This document shows positions 34,580-45,473 of a stretch of 64,000 nucleotides of DNA, in pieces; the stretch's first letter is position 1, and the number at the start of each line of letters is the position of its first letter. The notes under the pieces were generated by a model, which saw only the letters and a list, made by a program, of their open reading frames with translations, made no database searches and was not told where the DNA came from. Origin of the DNA: Gammaproteobacteria bacterium (lineage in GTDB: Bacteria > Pseudomonadota > Gammaproteobacteria > VBWC01); the NCBI GenBank assembly GCA_023266115.1, contig JAHFRU010000014.1:1-64000 (forward strand). Reading direction: 5' to 3'. Made by a program: the position numbers and the translations under genes.

Positions 34580-35881
34580 TTACTGTCTAAACGGTGACCA
34601 GGCGGGCTCACGGGCTTCGCCGCGTTGTTCACTTAATCGTTGATGCACCCGACCGTCGACGGAGACTGCTGCCAGCACCCCGCGGTTACGATCCTCGGTA
34701 GCGTAAATTACCATGCTACCATTTGGCGCGAAACTTGGCGACTCGTCCAGTCTGCCCTTGGTCAGTACCCGCAGGGTCTTCGTCGCCAATTCCAGAATCG
34801 CCACCCGGTAATTACCGCCCTGGGCATGCACCATCGCGACCAGCTTGCCGTCCGGGGAAACCCCGGGCCGGGCATTATACGTACCTTCGTAGGTCAGGCG
34901 TTCGGCGCTACCCCCGCGGCTGGACACCCGGTAGATCTGCGGCTTGCCGCCACGGTCGGACGTGAAGATGATCGAGCGGCCATCCGGAGTCCATGCCGGC
35001 TCGGTGTCGATCGCAAAACTGTCGGTTATCCGGCGTAACTGGCCGGTGCCCAGCGTCATGACGTAGATATCCGGGTTACCGTCTTTCGACAATACCAGCG
35101 CCAGCTCCTTGCCGTTGGGCGACCACGCCGGCGCCCCGTTGAGACCGCCGAACGCGGCAATCCGGTCACGTTTACCGGAGGCGATCTCCTGGGTATAAAT
35201 CGCCGGCCGGCCGCTCTCGAACGATACATAGGCCAGCGTCGACCCGTCCGGTGACCAGGACGGCGACAGGATCGGTTGACGCGAATTCAGCACCGGGCGC
35301 GGGCTATCACCGTCCGCATCGGCCACCAGCAGCGAATACTGCGTCGTGCCGCCGCTGGTCGTCGCGGTCACATAGGCAATGCGCGTTGCAAATGCCCCCG
35401 GGACGCCGGTAATCGTCTCGAAGATGATATCGCTGATCTGGTGTGCGGTGCGCCGCAAATCCTGCTCGTTCGAGTGCACGCTGTAACCGGTCAGCTGCAC
35501 GCCCTTGAATACGTCGAACAGTTGAAACTGGACCGCGTAGCCACCGCCCTGCCGGCTGATCTTGCCGATGACCAGATTCGCCGCGCCCAGAATTTTCCAG
35601 TCCAGAAAATTGACCTGCGCCGCATCGCGCGGCCGCGCCAGGAAATCCTTCTCCGGCAACGGCGAAAAAATCCCGCTGCGCCTCAGGTCCGAGTTGATGA
35701 TCGCGGCGAAATCGAGCGGCGGCGAGGCGGGCTCGTCCCAGCCAAACGGCGAGACGGCGATCGGCAGCGCGCTTTCAACGCCTTGCGTGATCTCGATATC
35801 GAGTACCGCGTGGGCACGTCCGGCGACGAGCAACAGCCCCGTCGCCACAAGCCAGCTCATACGCATGAATTTTTTCAACAT
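34580..35881 (-). CDS. tolB: TolB, periplasmic Tol-Pal component
   Basis: A 433-aa secreted protein with a signal peptide ending at GRAHA. The N-terminal TolB domain ([20 protein letters not shown]) is followed by six PD40 propeller blades of the type [37 protein letters not shown] and [18 protein letters not shown]. It binds Pal and TolA. Its ATG directly follows the tolA stop codon. The length is normal. Confidence 0.97.
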   Translation of the reverse strand: MLKKFMRMSWLVATGLLLVAGRAHAVLDIEITQGVESALPIAVSPFGWDEPASPPLDFAAIINSDLRRSGIFSPLPEKDFLARPRDAAQVNFLDWKILGAANLVIGKISRQGGGYAVQFQLFDVFKGVQLTGYSVHSNEQDLRRTAHQISDIIFETITGVPGAFATRIAYVTATTSGGTTQYSLLVADADGDSPRPVLNSRQPILSPSWSPDGSTLAYVSFESGRPAIYTQEIASGKRDRIAAFGGLNGAPAWSPNGKELALVLSKDGNPDIYVMTLGTGQLRRITDSFAIDTEPAWTPDGRSIIFTSDRGGKPQIYRVSSRGGSAERLTYEGTYNARPGVSPDGKLVAMVHAQGGNYRVAILELATKTLRVLTKGRLDESPSFAPNGSMVIYATEDRNRGVLAAVSVDGRVHQRLSEQRGEAREPAWSPFRQ

Positions 35882-36823
35882 TTAGCCTTCCGGTTTAAAG
35901 GTGAACAGTATCTCACGATCGAACAGCGCCGGGTCGGGCGGCGGCGGCAGAGGTGAGGCGCGATGCACGGCGGATTCCACCGATCGCTTGAACACGGCGT
36001 CACCATTACAGTTGATGGCCTCCACGCCGACCACTTCCCCGCCGGGTATCTGTGTCACCCGCACCTGGCAAGACCAGCCCGACTGGGCCGTCGCCGGTCT
36101 CGGCCAGTTGCGTTCGACCTTCTGGGCAATCGCGCGTTCATATTGCCCGCGCAGCGAACTCAGCCGCCGGTTACGCTCGGCATCCAACGACTGCTGTTCC
36201 GATGCCAGCTGCTCCTGCAACGCGCTCTCTGCCTCCTGCCGGCGTTTCTCTTCCTCGGCCTTGCGCTTCTTGTCGATTTCCGCCTGCTTCTTCTTGCGCT
36301 CGGCGTCTTCAGCGGCGCGTTTCTTGTCCTGTTCTGCCTGATTTTTCTTGCGCGCGATCTCTTCCGCGGCGCGCTTTGTTTCAGCCTCCGCCTGTTTCTT
36401 CTTCAGCGCGGCGTCATCGGCCGCGCGCTTCTTTTGCAGATCGGCCTGCTGTTTAATATCTTCCTGGCGTTTTTGTTCGGCGAGTTTCAGCTTTTGCTGT
36501 TCCTCGATCTGCTGCTGCCTGGCCTCGGCGAGGCGCTGCTCCTCACTCTCGTGCGCCTGTTGTGCCTCCTGCACCTTGCGCTCCTCCTCGATCCGGCGCG
36601 CCTCGTCCCGCTCGCGTTTCTGCTCGTCGGCCTTGACCCGTTTCTCAACCTCGGCGCTGAGCTTGGCCTCGTCGACGACAACGGCCTGGATAACGTCGGC
36701 AGGCGCTGCCGGCGGTGGCCTGGAGGGCAGGCCCAGGCTGACAACGGCGATGATCGCGAGAGCCACATGGCTCAGAACGGCGTACAGAAACGGTCGCGCA
36801 TTGTCGCGATAAGGCGGCTGCAT
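35882..36823 (-). CDS. tolA: TolA, inner-membrane to periplasm bridge
   Basis: A 313-aa protein with one N-terminal membrane helix (FLYAVLSHVALAIIAVVSLG), a long Lys/Glu/Ala/Arg helical domain II of about 150 residues (repeated KKRAAEDA and KKKQAE units), and a C-terminal domain III (YERAIAQKVERNWPRPA, then FKRSVESAVHRASPLPPP). TolA uses the proton-motive force from TolQR to contact Pal and TolB. It lies between tolR and tolB. Confidence 0.95.
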   Translation of the reverse strand: MQPPYRDNARPFLYAVLSHVALAIIAVVSLGLPSRPPPAAPADVIQAVVVDEAKLSAEVEKRVKADEQKRERDEARRIEEERKVQEAQQAHESEEQRLAEARQQQIEEQQKLKLAEQKRQEDIKQQADLQKKRAADDAALKKKQAEAETKRAAEEIARKKNQAEQDKKRAAEDAERKKKQAEIDKKRKAEEEKRRQEAESALQEQLASEQQSLDAERNRRLSSLRGQYERAIAQKVERNWPRPATAQSGWSCQVRVTQIPGGEVVGVEAINCNGDAVFKRSVESAVHRASPLPPPPDPALFDREILFTFKPEG

Positions 36824-36832
36824 CGGGCCGGA

Positions 36833-37264
36833 CTACTTGCTCTTCGCAGGCGGCGGTTCGGTCATCAGGCCGACGCTGGGCGCACCGGCCCGTTGCAGCA
36901 ACGCCATCGCGGTCACCACCGAACCGTAGGCAACGTCCTTGTCGCCGCGCACCAGCACCGGCGTACCGGGCTGAAGACGCAACACGATGGCGACGCGGTC
37001 AACCAGCGTCTCGTGATCGATGCCTTCTTCCTGGCCATCACCGACACTGAGGAAAAACTGGCCATTCTTGTTGACCGTCACCACCAGTGGATCTTTATCC
37101 TTACGGTCAACCGGCGCCGCGGTCGCCTGCGGCAGGTCGACATCGACACCCTGCTGCAACAGCGGTGCGGTGATCATAAAAATTACCAGTAACACCAGCA
37201 TCACGTCGATGTACGGTACGACGTTGATGTCCGACATCGGTCGTTTTGTGCGTTGTTGGGGCAC
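36833..37264 (-). CDS. tolR: TolR, proton-channel subunit
   Basis: A 143-aa ExbD/TolR protein with a single membrane helix carrying the essential Asp (VVPYIDVMLVLLVIFMITAP) and a periplasmic C-terminal domain (GTPVLVRGDKDVAYGSVVTA). It forms the Tol motor with TolQ. It lies 21 bp after tolQ. Confidence 0.96.
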   Translation of the reverse strand: MPQQRTKRPMSDINVVPYIDVMLVLLVIFMITAPLLQQGVDVDLPQATAAPVDRKDKDPLVVTVNKNGQFFLSVGDGQEEGIDHETLVDRVAIVLRLQPGTPVLVRGDKDVAYGSVVTAMALLQRAGAPSVGLMTEPPPAKSK

Positions 37265-37285
37265 GATAATTCCTCGAATGGATAA

Positions 37286-37990
37286 TCAGGCCGTGCGGGT
37301 CTCGCCCTGCGGGACGACGACATGCGCCTGACGCTGCAGGATGCTGGAAAACTCCTCGACAAACGCCTCGTAACGATTCTCCAGCCGCACCACGTCATCG
37401 TTGTAGCGGTTATAGGCAATCACCGCCGGTATCGCCGCGAACAGACCCATCGCCGTCGCGATCAGCGCCTCGGCGATACCGGGGGCCACCAGCGCGAGCG
37501 TCGCCTGGTGCACGTTACCGAGCGAACGGAACGAGTTCATGATACCCCAGACGGTACCGAACAGACCGACATAAGGACTGGTCGAACCGACCGTGGCGAG
37601 AAACGACAAATGCGCTTCCAGCGCCTCGATCTCGCGGCCCCGCGCCACGCGCATGCCGCGTTGCGCGCCTTCGAGTATCGCCTTCGGATCGATGCCCGGC
37701 TGCTTGCGCAGGCGGACAAACTCCCGGAAACCGGATTCAAAGATCGCGTCCATGCCGCTCGGCTTCTCATCGCGCGACGCCAGCTTCTTGTACAGCGTAT
37801 TGAGATCGCCGCCTGACCAGAAATTCGCCTCGAAATCGTCGGCGGCACCATGGGCATCGCGGGTCACCCGCCATTTGCGGAATATGATCGTCCACGAGAT
37901 GATCGAAATGACCAGCAACAGCAGCATGACAAGCTGCACCACAAAACTCGCGTTGGCAATCAGATGGAAAAGCGATAGGTCAGCGGTCAC
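37286..37990 (-). CDS. tolQ: TolQ, proton-channel subunit
   Basis: A 234-aa ExbB/TolQ protein with three membrane helices. The first is near residues 14-35 (FVVQLVMLLLLVISIISWTI). The conserved block STSPYVGLFGTVWGIMNSF and the helix GLFAAIPAVIAYN follow. It is the main stator of the Tol motor. Its start overlaps the 3' end of ybgC by 11 bp, so the two are translationally linked. Confidence 0.97.
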   Translation of the reverse strand: MTADLSLFHLIANASFVVQLVMLLLLVISIISWTIIFRKWRVTRDAHGAADDFEANFWSGGDLNTLYKKLASRDEKPSGMDAIFESGFREFVRLRKQPGIDPKAILEGAQRGMRVARGREIEALEAHLSFLATVGSTSPYVGLFGTVWGIMNSFRSLGNVHQATLALVAPGIAEALIATAMGLFAAIPAVIAYNRYNDDVVRLENRYEAFVEEFSSILQRQAHVVVPQGETRTA

Positions 37991-38393
37991 CGAATATCTC
38001 CGTTATTAAATTGGGCGGAATCGCCTGTGGCTTCATCGTGGCCGCATTGACACACGCCACTTTGACCTCCGCGACGCATAAAGTTTCCCGGTTGTCGTCA
38101 TCGCGCACGACTTTTTGTGCAAACACCAAGCTCGCCCGGCCGCGCGAGGCGATCGTCGACACCACCGTCAACCGGTCATTGAATCTTCCGGGCCGGAAAA
38201 ATTCGACATTGGCGGATCGCACCGCGAAGATGATCCCGTCCTGGCTGAGCAGTTTATCCTGTTCGACGCCAAAACTGCGCAGCCATTCAGTACGGGCACG
38301 CTCCATGAATCTGAGGTAATTGGCGTAATACACCACGCCACCACTGTCCGTATCCTCGTAATAGACCCTGACCGGCCAGCTAAATTCGCTCAC
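37980..38393 (-). CDS. ybgC: YbgC, acyl-CoA thioesterase (hot-dog)
   Basis: A 137-aa hot-dog thioesterase of the tol-pal associated type, marked by YYEDTDSGGVVYYANYLRFM with the catalytic Asp and by ERARTEWLR. It hydrolyses short or medium acyl-CoA or acyl-ACP and is thought to affect phospholipid metabolism. It lies 11 bp downstream of ruvB. Confidence 0.95.
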   Translation of the reverse strand: MSEFSWPVRVYYEDTDSGGVVYYANYLRFMERARTEWLRSFGVEQDKLLSQDGIIFAVRSANVEFFRPGRFNDRLTVVSTIASRGRASLVFAQKVVRDDDNRETLCVAEVKVACVNAATMKPQAIPPNLITEIFGDR

Positions 38394-38404
38394 CCCGGCA
38401 CCTG

Positions 38405-39472
38405 CTAGTCATTTCCCGGCGCGGTATCGTTAAACAGGTTCATCAGCTGCGGCGACTGGTCGTCACGCCGCGGCGCGGCCAGTCCGAAGTGCAGATAGGC
38501 GTTCCGCGTCGCCATGCGCCCGCGCAAGGTGCGCATCAGAAACCCCTGCTGGATCAGAAACGGTTCCAGCACATCCTCAATCGTGGTGCGCTCCTCGCCT
38601 ATGGCCGCCGACAGGCTGTCAACACCCACCGGACCGCCGTCGAACTTCTCGATGATGGCCAGCAGCAGCTTGCGGTCCATGGCATCAAACCCGTTCTGAT
38701 CAACGTCGAGCATATCGAGCGCGGCGACCGCCAACAGGCCGGTGATATGTCCGTCGCCCTTCACCTCGGCGTAGTCGCGCACACGGCGCAATAGCCGGTT
38801 GGCGATGCGCGGCGTGCCGCGCGAACGTCGCGCGATCTCGGTTGCGCCGTGGCGATCGGCGACAATATCGAAAATACTGGCCGACCGCTCGACGATATGG
38901 ACCAGCTCATCGACACTGTAGAACTCGAGACGCTGTACGATGCCGAACCGGTCGCGCAGCGGCGACGTCAGCAGTCCGGCACGCGTGGTCGCGCCGACCA
39001 GTGTGAACGGCGGCAGATCGAGCTTGATCGAGCGCGCCGCCGGCCCCTCGCCGATCATGATATCGAGCTGGAAATCCTCCATCGCCGGGTACAGCACCTC
39101 CTCGATCACCGGGCTCAGGCGATGGATCTCGTCGACAAACAACACGTCGCGCGGCTCGAGATTGGTCAGCAGCGCCGCGACATCGCCGGCGCGCTCCAGC
39201 ACCGGCCCCGAGGTATGGCGGATATTGCTGCCTAACTCGTTGGCGATGATATGCGCCAGCGTCGTCTTGCCCAGTCCCGGCGGGCCGAATATCAAGGTGT
39301 GATCCAGCGCTTCGCCGCGCTGCTTCGCCGCCTGGATGAAAATTTCCATCTGCGCGCGCATCGCCGCCTGGCCGATGTAATCCGCGAGGCGCGCCGGACG
39401 AATCGAGTGATCCAGCGCCTCGTCTTCGTGCGCGATGCTGACGGGCGCCACCAGCCGATCGGTCTCGATCAT
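38405..39472 (-). CDS. ruvB: RuvB, Holliday-junction branch-migration ATPase
   Basis: A 355-aa AAA+ protein with Walker [14 protein letters not shown], Walker [13 protein letters not shown], sensor [11 protein letters not shown], an arginine finger in SPLRDRFGI, and a winged-helix C-terminus ([17 protein letters not shown]). With RuvA it drives branch migration of Holliday junctions. A 54-bp gap separates it from ruvA. Confidence 0.98.
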   Translation of the reverse strand: MIETDRLVAPVSIAHEDEALDHSIRPARLADYIGQAAMRAQMEIFIQAAKQRGEALDHTLIFGPPGLGKTTLAHIIANELGSNIRHTSGPVLERAGDVAALLTNLEPRDVLFVDEIHRLSPVIEEVLYPAMEDFQLDIMIGEGPAARSIKLDLPPFTLVGATTRAGLLTSPLRDRFGIVQRLEFYSVDELVHIVERSASIFDIVADRHGATEIARRSRGTPRIANRLLRRVRDYAEVKGDGHITGLLAVAALDMLDVDQNGFDAMDRKLLLAIIEKFDGGPVGVDSLSAAIGEERTTIEDVLEPFLIQQGFLMRTLRGRMATRNAYLHFGLAAPRRDDQSPQLMNLFNDTAPGND

Positions 39473-39526
39473 GCCGGCGCTCCGGATGCACTGTTCAGGT
39501 CACTGTTCATATCGATCATGCAGCAA

Positions 39527-40129
39527 CTACTTCACCGCGGACTGTAACGCCCGCCGGATGATCTCCTCGCTCGACAGGCCGCGGGCGTCGACCACGCGCA
39601 CCATGCGGCTCGCCTCATTGGGTTTGTAACCGAGCGCGACCAGCGCGCTAACCGCGTCACCCAGCGGCGTGACATCCGCCGCAACACCGGACATCCCGGC
39701 ACCGCTTGCGCCCGGTTCCGCTTCCCAGTCCTCGAGCCGGTCACGCATTTCCACCACCAGCCGTTCGGCGGTCTTTTTGCCGACGCCGGGCAGACGCGTC
39801 AACGTCGCCGTATCCTTGTTGAGCACGCAGCTGACGAACACGTCGGCGGCAACGCCGGACAGTATCGTCAATGCCAGCTTGGCACCGACGCCGCTGACCT
39901 TGATCAACTGGCGGAACAAGCGCCGTTCGCGCTCACTGGCAAAACCGTAGAGCAAGTGCGCGTCGTCGCGTACGACGAGGTGCGTATACAGCGTGATTTC
40001 CTTGCCGACCGGCGGCAGGTTGTAGAACGTCGTCATCGGCGCGTCGACCTCGTAACCGACGCCGTTGACATCCAGCACCAGTGACGGCGCCTGTTTGGCC
40101 AACAATGTACCGCGCAAGCGGCCGATCAT
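39527..40129 (-). CDS. ruvA: RuvA, Holliday-junction recognition subunit
   Basis: A protein of 200 aa from the ATG at 40129 ([15 protein letters not shown]). The longer track ORF to 40375 is out-of-frame ruvC sequence. Domain I has [15 protein letters not shown]; helix-hairpin-helix motifs are [16 protein letters not shown] and [16 protein letters not shown]; the flexible C-terminal domain III binds RuvB. The start overlaps the ruvC stop by 4 bp (ATGA). Confidence 0.97.
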   Translation of the reverse strand: MIGRLRGTLLAKQAPSLVLDVNGVGYEVDAPMTTFYNLPPVGKEITLYTHLVVRDDAHLLYGFASERERRLFRQLIKVSGVGAKLALTILSGVAADVFVSCVLNKDTATLTRLPGVGKKTAERLVVEMRDRLEDWEAEPGASGAGMSGVAADVTPLGDAVSALVALGYKPNEASRMVRVVDARGLSSEEIIRRALQSAVK

Positions 40130-40641
40130 GACCAGCGTCCCTGCGCCGCGCCGGCCACCGCGCGCCGATAGCCGGAATGCCTGAGATGACTGTGACACAG
40201 CGCCACGGCCAGCGCGTCGGCCGCGTCCGCCTGCGGCTCTCCCTGCAGTGCCAGCAACGCCTTGACCATATGCAGCACCTGGTGTTTCTCGGCGTTGCCC
40301 TTGCCGGCAATCCCCTGCTTGATCTGCGCGGGCGTATATTCGGCCACCGGCAGCGACTGCATCACGGCGGCACAAATCGCCGCGCCCTGGGCCTGCCCGA
40401 GCTTCAGCGCCGAATCGACGTTGCGATTCATAAACACCGTTTCGATGGCGATCTCATCCGGCTGGTGAGCCGCGATGAGGTCCGTGACCTCGCTGAAGAT
40501 CGCCTTCAGGCGCGACGGTATATCGCCGGGCGGGACACGGATGCAACCGCTGGTGACGTACAACGAGGTATGCCCCCGCGTTTCGATGATGCCGAAGCCG
40601 GTAATGCGCGAGCCCGGATCGATGCCAAGAATGCGCGTCAC
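40126..40641 (-). CDS. ruvC: RuvC, Holliday-junction resolvase
   Basis: A 171-aa endonuclease with the RNase H-like core and acidic active site: [17 protein letters not shown] (Asp7 type), a middle Glu in DEIAIETVF, and [16 protein letters not shown] at the end. It cuts Holliday junctions in the RuvABC complex. It is the first gene of ruvCAB and overlaps ruvA by 4 bp. About 120 bp separate it from yebC. Confidence 0.97.
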   Translation of the reverse strand: MTRILGIDPGSRITGFGIIETRGHTSLYVTSGCIRVPPGDIPSRLKAIFSEVTDLIAAHQPDEIAIETVFMNRNVDSALKLGQAQGAAICAAVMQSLPVAEYTPAQIKQGIAGKGNAEKHQVLHMVKALLALQGEPQADAADALAVALCHSHLRHSGYRRAVAGAAQGRWS

Positions 40642-40763
40642 AATTGCTTCTTCACGTCTGGTTGCCTTTGCCGCCTGTCTCGATCGGACTCAGAATAAAC
40701 CCGGAAATATCCTCGCGCGCACGGGGCCGGATACTGGCGACCATCATTACGCGAAAGTCCGCC

Positions 40764-41510
40764 TTATGCAATCTCTGCCAGCACGTCGTCGGGGATATCC
40801 GCATTCGAATAGACGTTTTGCACGTCATCGTCTTCTTCGAGCATTTCGAGCAGCTTGACCATCTTGATGCCGTCTTCGGTATCCAGCGCCGCATCGGTAG
40901 TCGCGCGCATTGTCACCTCGGCGACTTCCGGCATAAGCCCGGCCGCAGTCATCGCGTCGCGCACGTGCGCAAACTGTTCCGGCGATGTCAGCACGTCTAT
41001 CGAACCGTCTGCGTGGGCCACAATATCATCGGCACCCGCTTCCAGTGCCGCCTCCATCACGGCATCCTCACCAATGCCGGCGGGAAAACTGATCACGCCG
41101 GTCTCGGTGAACAAAAAAGCCACCGAGCCGCTGGTACCGAGATTACCGCCACACTTGGTAAACGCATGACGCACCTCGGCCACCGTGCGGTTGCGGTTGT
41201 CGGTCATGCAGTCGACGATCACGGCCGCGCCGCCGGGCCCGTAGCCTTCGTAACGGATCTCTTCCAGCGCATCGGCCTCATCGGCGCCGGCGCCGCGCCG
41301 CACCGCACGTTCCAGCGTATCCTTGGCCATATTCGCGGCCAGCGCCTTGTCGATGGCGAGCCGCAGGCGCGGGTTTGCCGACGGGTCAGCACCGCCGTGG
41401 CGCGCGGCGATTGTCACTTCACGGATCAGCCGGGTAAAGATCTTGCCGCGCTTCGAATCCTGGGCCTTTTTGCGGTGCTGGATGTTCGCCCACTTGCTGT
41501 GCCCTGCCAT
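40764..41510 (-). CDS. yebC: YebC/PmpR-family regulator (TACO1-like)
   Basis: A 248-aa protein with the family start [27 protein letters not shown]-type helices ([17 protein letters not shown]), [15 protein letters not shown] and a C-terminal acidic tail ([16 protein letters not shown]). Members act in transcription regulation or in ribosome-associated translation of polyproline stretches. It lies upstream of ruvC, as in many proteobacteria. Confidence 0.96.
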   Translation of the reverse strand: MAGHSKWANIQHRKKAQDSKRGKIFTRLIREVTIAARHGGADPSANPRLRLAIDKALAANMAKDTLERAVRRGAGADEADALEEIRYEGYGPGGAAVIVDCMTDNRNRTVAEVRHAFTKCGGNLGTSGSVAFLFTETGVISFPAGIGEDAVMEAALEAGADDIVAHADGSIDVLTSPEQFAHVRDAMTAAGLMPEVAEVTMRATTDAALDTEDGIKMVKLLEMLEEDDDVQNVYSNADIPDDVLAEIA

Positions 41511-41566
41511 GGTCCTGCTCTTCGCGTTGAAAACCGGCGCAAGTCTATCACTGCGGCCCCGTCCGT

Positions 41567-42244
41567 TTAAACGCCCGCCGGTGCGTCCGGAAAATGGCCG
41601 GTGGCAAGAAAGCCGTTGACGTTACGCGCGACCGCCGGCGACAACAACAGGCCGGTATGGGTGGTCCTGATGGTCAGGTGCGCCGTGGCGCCGGGCAGCC
41701 GAGTTTCGGCGACGGCGACCGTACCATCGCTCGGCCCGTCAAACCGGCAGAACAACCGACCGGCCCCGTGCGGGGAAATGCCGGCGATAATGCCGATCTC
41801 GGGCGGTTTCTCGCCGACACGAACCGGCGCCAGCAACCCGTCGATTCCACCCGGCCCGAGCAGCCAGCGCCCCCAGCCTGATCCGGCCAGCATACCGGCG
41901 ACACGACTGCCAAGAAACGGCGTGCCGAGGGCGACCACGCGACCGGGTTTTCGGTCCGGATACTCATTGAGTAGTTGCCATACGACGCACCCGCCAAGAC
42001 TGTGCGCGACATAATGCACGGTGTCGTTGGGCAGGGCTGATGCGAACTGGCGCAGTTGCGCGGCATGATCGGCGATGGACGCCTGCCGGGAATGATACGG
42101 AAACCGGTGTACAGCGAAGCCGCGTTTTTTCAGGTGCCGCGCCAGCCAGGCCATTTCATGACCGCTCATCCAGAGGCCATGGACCAGAATGACAGCGGGG
42201 CATCGCGGTGCGACTGACGAGGCCGATCCCGGCCTGTTAACCAT
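41567..42244 (-). CDS. Alpha/beta hydrolase (lipase/esterase-like)
   Basis: A 225-aa serine hydrolase. The oxyanion-hole sequence [14 protein letters not shown] and the nucleophile elbow [14 protein letters not shown] are clear; an acid [10 protein letters not shown] and a His in TTHTGLLLS complete the triad. It resembles triacylglycerol-lipase-like cytoplasmic hydrolases. The substrate is unknown. It sits on the same strand between nadA and yebC, an insertion relative to the aspS-yebC-ruvC order of pseudomonads. Confidence 0.85.
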   Translation of the reverse strand: MVNRPGSASSVAPRCPAVILVHGLWMSGHEMAWLARHLKKRGFAVHRFPYHSRQASIADHAAQLRQFASALPNDTVHYVAHSLGGCVVWQLLNEYPDRKPGRVVALGTPFLGSRVAGMLAGSGWGRWLLGPGGIDGLLAPVRVGEKPPEIGIIAGISPHGAGRLFCRFDGPSDGTVAVAETRLPGATAHLTIRTTHTGLLLSPAVARNVNGFLATGHFPDAPAGV

Positions 42245-42305
42245 CGTAGCCGGAGCTCAGCCTAAGGAAAGAATTCGCGAACATTTGATCTATTGCCGAA
42301 TCGTC

Positions 42306-42325
42306 ATTGCCGCGTACGCAGGAAT
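42306..42325. repeat. Degenerate palindromic intergenic element
   Basis: ATTGCCGCGTACGCAGGAAT between the alpha/beta hydrolase and nadA is an imperfect inverted repeat. It resembles the ATTCCCGCG...CGCGGGAAT hairpin repeats that are widespread in proteobacteria, with two mismatching bases. Only one copy was noticed in this window. Confidence 0.35.
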
Positions 42326-42417
42326 CCCGAAAGCGATGCTGTCAAACTGGGTGCCGGCTCGCGGGAAGCGGCCGGAAGACGGGATCCATCAACGGTGCGC
42401 AAGTATTCAGCGGCGCG

Positions 42418-43515
42418 TTAGCTGACCGCAAACATCCGTTCGAGCGCCAGTCGTGCCGGTTGCGCCTCGTGTGCGGCGACGCGCACCTGGTTGACGATAT
42501 TACCGTCGACCAGATTCTCCAGCGCCCGCAACAACTGCGGCGGGTTGATGCGAAACATCGTCGAGCACATGCTGATGGTCGTCGCCATGAAGTGCACCGC
42601 CTTGCCCTCGCCTTTGAACTGCTCGTGCAGGCGGTTAACCAGATTCAACTCGGTGCCGACCAGCCAGCGCGTGCCTGGCGCGGAATTCGCGATGGTGTTG
42701 ATGATGTATTCCGTGGAGCCGACGTAATGTGATTTCTCGCAGACCTCGAACGAGGCCTCGGGATGCGAGATGACCTGCGCGTCGGGGTACTTCGCCAGAA
42801 ACTCGTCTATTTGCTCCGGATGGAACATCTGGTGCACCGAACAATGCCCTTTCCACAGAATCACGCGCGCATCGCGGATCTGCTCCGGCGTCAGGCCGCC
42901 GCGCGGCTGCGTGTAGTCCCAGACGACCATCTGCTCCAGCGGTATGCCCATGCGGTAGCCGGTGTTGCGGCCGAGATGCTGGTCGGGGAAGAACAGCACC
43001 TTGGGGCGCTGCGCAAAACTCCAGTCGAACACCTTGCGTGCATTGGTCGAGGTGCAAACGATACCGCCGTGGCTGCCGCAAAAGGCCTTCAGGTCGGCAG
43101 CGGAATTGATATAGGTGGCCGGCGTGACGTCGGCCTCGACATCGATGACCTCGCCCAGTTCGCGCCACGCGCGCGCTACATTGGCGAGGTTGGCCATGTC
43201 GGCCATCGAACAGCCGGCCGCCAGATCGGGGATCATCACGATCTGATCCGGGCGCGTCAGGATGTCCGCAACCTCGGCCATGAAGTGCACGCCGCAAAAC
43301 ATGATGTACTCGGCCTCGGTACCGGCCGCCTGCCGGGACAGCTTCAGTGAGTCGCCGGTAAAATCGGCATGCCGGTAGACCTCGTTGCGTTGATAGTGAT
43401 GGGCGAGGACCACCAGCCGGTCTCCGAGCGCCCGCTTGGCCGCGCGGATGCGCTCGGCGATCGCGTCGTCCGGCAACGCGGTCAGTTCTGCTATCGCTTG
43501 TGCGGCTACCGCCAT
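42418..43515 (-). CDS. nadA: NadA, quinolinate synthase
   Basis: A 365-aa [4Fe-4S] enzyme. Conserved Cys regions are IMFCGVHFMAEVADIL, GCSMADMANL, GIVCTSTNARKVF and the C-terminal CSTMFRINP; dinucleotide and substrate loops include HPEASFEVCEKS and STEYIINT. It condenses iminoaspartate with dihydroxyacetone phosphate to quinolinate, feeding NadC. Its nadC partner is about 16 kb away on the other strand, and nadB is absent from the window. Confidence 0.96.
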   Translation of the reverse strand: MAVAAQAIAELTALPDDAIAERIRAAKRALGDRLVVLAHHYQRNEVYRHADFTGDSLKLSRQAAGTEAEYIMFCGVHFMAEVADILTRPDQIVMIPDLAAGCSMADMANLANVARAWRELGEVIDVEADVTPATYINSAADLKAFCGSHGGIVCTSTNARKVFDWSFAQRPKVLFFPDQHLGRNTGYRMGIPLEQMVVWDYTQPRGGLTPEQIRDARVILWKGHCSVHQMFHPEQIDEFLAKYPDAQVISHPEASFEVCEKSHYVGSTEYIINTIANSAPGTRWLVGTELNLVNRLHEQFKGEGKAVHFMATTISMCSTMFRINPPQLLRALENLVDGNIVNQVRVAAHEAQPARLALERMFAVS

Positions 43516-43599
43516 CGCTGCTCCGATCGCCTAATAACGGGTCAATACGCCGTCGTGAATTCAGACTGAATGATCAGGTGTTGGTTCATCGCCAAACGA

Positions 43600-45438
43600 C
43601 TATACGCCGAAACCGTTAGCTGAAAAACCGGAACCGGACGGTGTTTGTATTGCGTTAGCGCCGGTCGCCGGGGGCTGGGCAAGACGGATACCGAGTTCGC
43701 GCAACTGCTTCGCGTCGACAGCCGCCGGTGCCGCCGTCAGCGGACAGGCGGCCGACTGGGTCTTTGGAAACGCGATGACATCGCGGATCGACGCCGAACC
43801 GCTCATCAGCATCACCAGCCGGTCGAGCCCGAACGCGATGCCGCCGTGCGGCGGGCAGCCGTACTTGAGCGCCTCAAGCAGAAAACCGAATTTCTCCGCG
43901 GCCTCGTTATCGCCGATGCCGAGCAGCCGGAATATCCCCGCCTGCACGTCGGAGCGATGATTCCGAATCGAGCCGCCGCCGATCTCGATGCCGTTGAGCA
44001 CCATGTCGTAGGCGCGCGACAGCGCATCGCCGGGGTTGGCCTCCAGCTGCGCGATATCGTCGATGGCCGGCGCCGTGAACGGATGATGCAACGACGACCA
44101 GCCCGCGCTCTTCTCGTCCCACTCAAACATCGGGAAGTCCGTCACCCACACCGGCCGCCAGCCGCGCTCGACCAAGCCCAGGTCATGTCCGAGCCTGACG
44201 CGCAGCGCACCGAGCGCCTCATTGACGATCCTGGCCTTGTCGGCGCCGAAGAAGATCAGATCGCCGTCGCGCGCGCCAGTGCGTTTCAGCACGGTGTTGA
44301 TCGTGTCATCCGGCAGGAATTTCAGGATCGGCGACTGCAAGCCGTCGCGGCCTTTATCAATCCGGTTGACCTTGATATAGGCCAGACCCCGGGCGCCATA
44401 GATGCCGACGAATTTAGTGTAGTCGTCGATCTGGCCGCGCGTCAGCTCGCCGCCGTTGGGCACGCGCAAGGCGGCGACACGGCCGGCGACATCACGCGCC
44501 GGTCCGGCGAATACCTTGAACTCGACGTCCTGCATCAAGTCACTGACCTCGACCAGTTCCAGCGGGATGCGCAGGTCCGGACGGTCGATGCCGTAACGCG
44601 CCAGCGCCTCCTTGTGCGATATCCGCGGGAACGGCGCAGGCAGCGCCTCTTCCAGTACCTTGGTGAACAACTCGCGGATCATCGCCTCCATCAGCGCCAT
44701 GATCTGTTCCTCGTCGATGAACGACGCCTCGATGTCGACCTGGGTAAATTCCGGCTGGCGATCGGCGCGCAGATCCTCGTCGCGGAAACAGCGCACAATC
44801 TGGTAATAGCGATCCATACCCGACATCATCAACAACTGCTTGAACAACTGCGGTGACTGCGGCAGCGCGAAGAACGAACCCGGATGGGTACGGCTCGGCA
44901 CCAGATAATCGCGCGCGCCTTCCGGCGTCGCCCGGGTCAGAAACGGCGTTTCGATATCGAGAAAGCCCTGTGCGTCGAGATAGTTGCGCAGCACGCGCGT
45001 GGCATCAACACGCAGCTTCATGCGCCGGAACATGTCGGGGCGGCGCAGATCGAGGTAGCGGTAACGCAGCCGCACCTCTTCGCTGGCCTCGACTTCCTCG
45101 TCGATTTGAAACGGCAGCGGTTCCGAGCGGGCAAGTATCGCCAGGCGGATACCAAGCACCTCGATCTGGCCGGTGGCCAGATCGGCGTTCACCGTCCCGG
45201 CCGGCCGGCGCCGGACGAGGCCCGACACACGCAGCACGAATTCGCTGCGCACCTGCTCCGCGGTCTGAAAGCTCTCCGGGGCGTCAGGATCGAACACCAG
45301 CTGCACGATGCCCTCGCGGTCGCGCAGGTCGATAAAAATCACGCCGCCATGGTCGCGGCGGCGGTGCACCCAGCCGCACAGTTCGACCTGGCTGTCTACC
45401 TGTGTCTCGTTCAGTTGCCCGCAATAGTGACTACGCAT
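43600..45438 (-). CDS. aspS: Aspartyl-tRNA synthetase, bacterial type
   Basis: A protein of 612 aa from the ATG at 45438 ([20 protein letters not shown]); the track start adds eight non-conserved residues. Class II motifs are present ([20 protein letters not shown], then [18 protein letters not shown] and [13 protein letters not shown]), with the OB-fold anticodon domain at the N-terminus ([20 protein letters not shown]) and a bacterial GAD insertion. The C-terminal end is slightly extended. It lies 35 bp after the DUF502 gene. Confidence 0.97.
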   Translation of the reverse strand: MRSHYCGQLNETQVDSQVELCGWVHRRRDHGGVIFIDLRDREGIVQLVFDPDAPESFQTAEQVRSEFVLRVSGLVRRRPAGTVNADLATGQIEVLGIRLAILARSEPLPFQIDEEVEASEEVRLRYRYLDLRRPDMFRRMKLRVDATRVLRNYLDAQGFLDIETPFLTRATPEGARDYLVPSRTHPGSFFALPQSPQLFKQLLMMSGMDRYYQIVRCFRDEDLRADRQPEFTQVDIEASFIDEEQIMALMEAMIRELFTKVLEEALPAPFPRISHKEALARYGIDRPDLRIPLELVEVSDLMQDVEFKVFAGPARDVAGRVAALRVPNGGELTRGQIDDYTKFVGIYGARGLAYIKVNRIDKGRDGLQSPILKFLPDDTINTVLKRTGARDGDLIFFGADKARIVNEALGALRVRLGHDLGLVERGWRPVWVTDFPMFEWDEKSAGWSSLHHPFTAPAIDDIAQLEANPGDALSRAYDMVLNGIEIGGGSIRNHRSDVQAGIFRLLGIGDNEAAEKFGFLLEALKYGCPPHGGIAFGLDRLVMLMSGSASIRDVIAFPKTQSAACPLTAAPAAVDAKQLRELGIRLAQPPATGANAIQTPSGSGFSANGFGV

Positions 45439-45473
45439 AATGGAAAGTCCTGAAACCGGCAAAGGCCGGAATG

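Noticed and set aside
35963-37192. 409-aa plus-strand ORF with Leu-rich stretches
   Set aside because: It mirrors the Lys/Glu repeats of tolA and part of tolR; the membrane-like look is an artefact of antisense Lys/Glu codons.
43645-44856. 403-aa plus-strand ORF
   Set aside because: It is antisense to aspS, His/Arg/Gln-rich, with no start signal.
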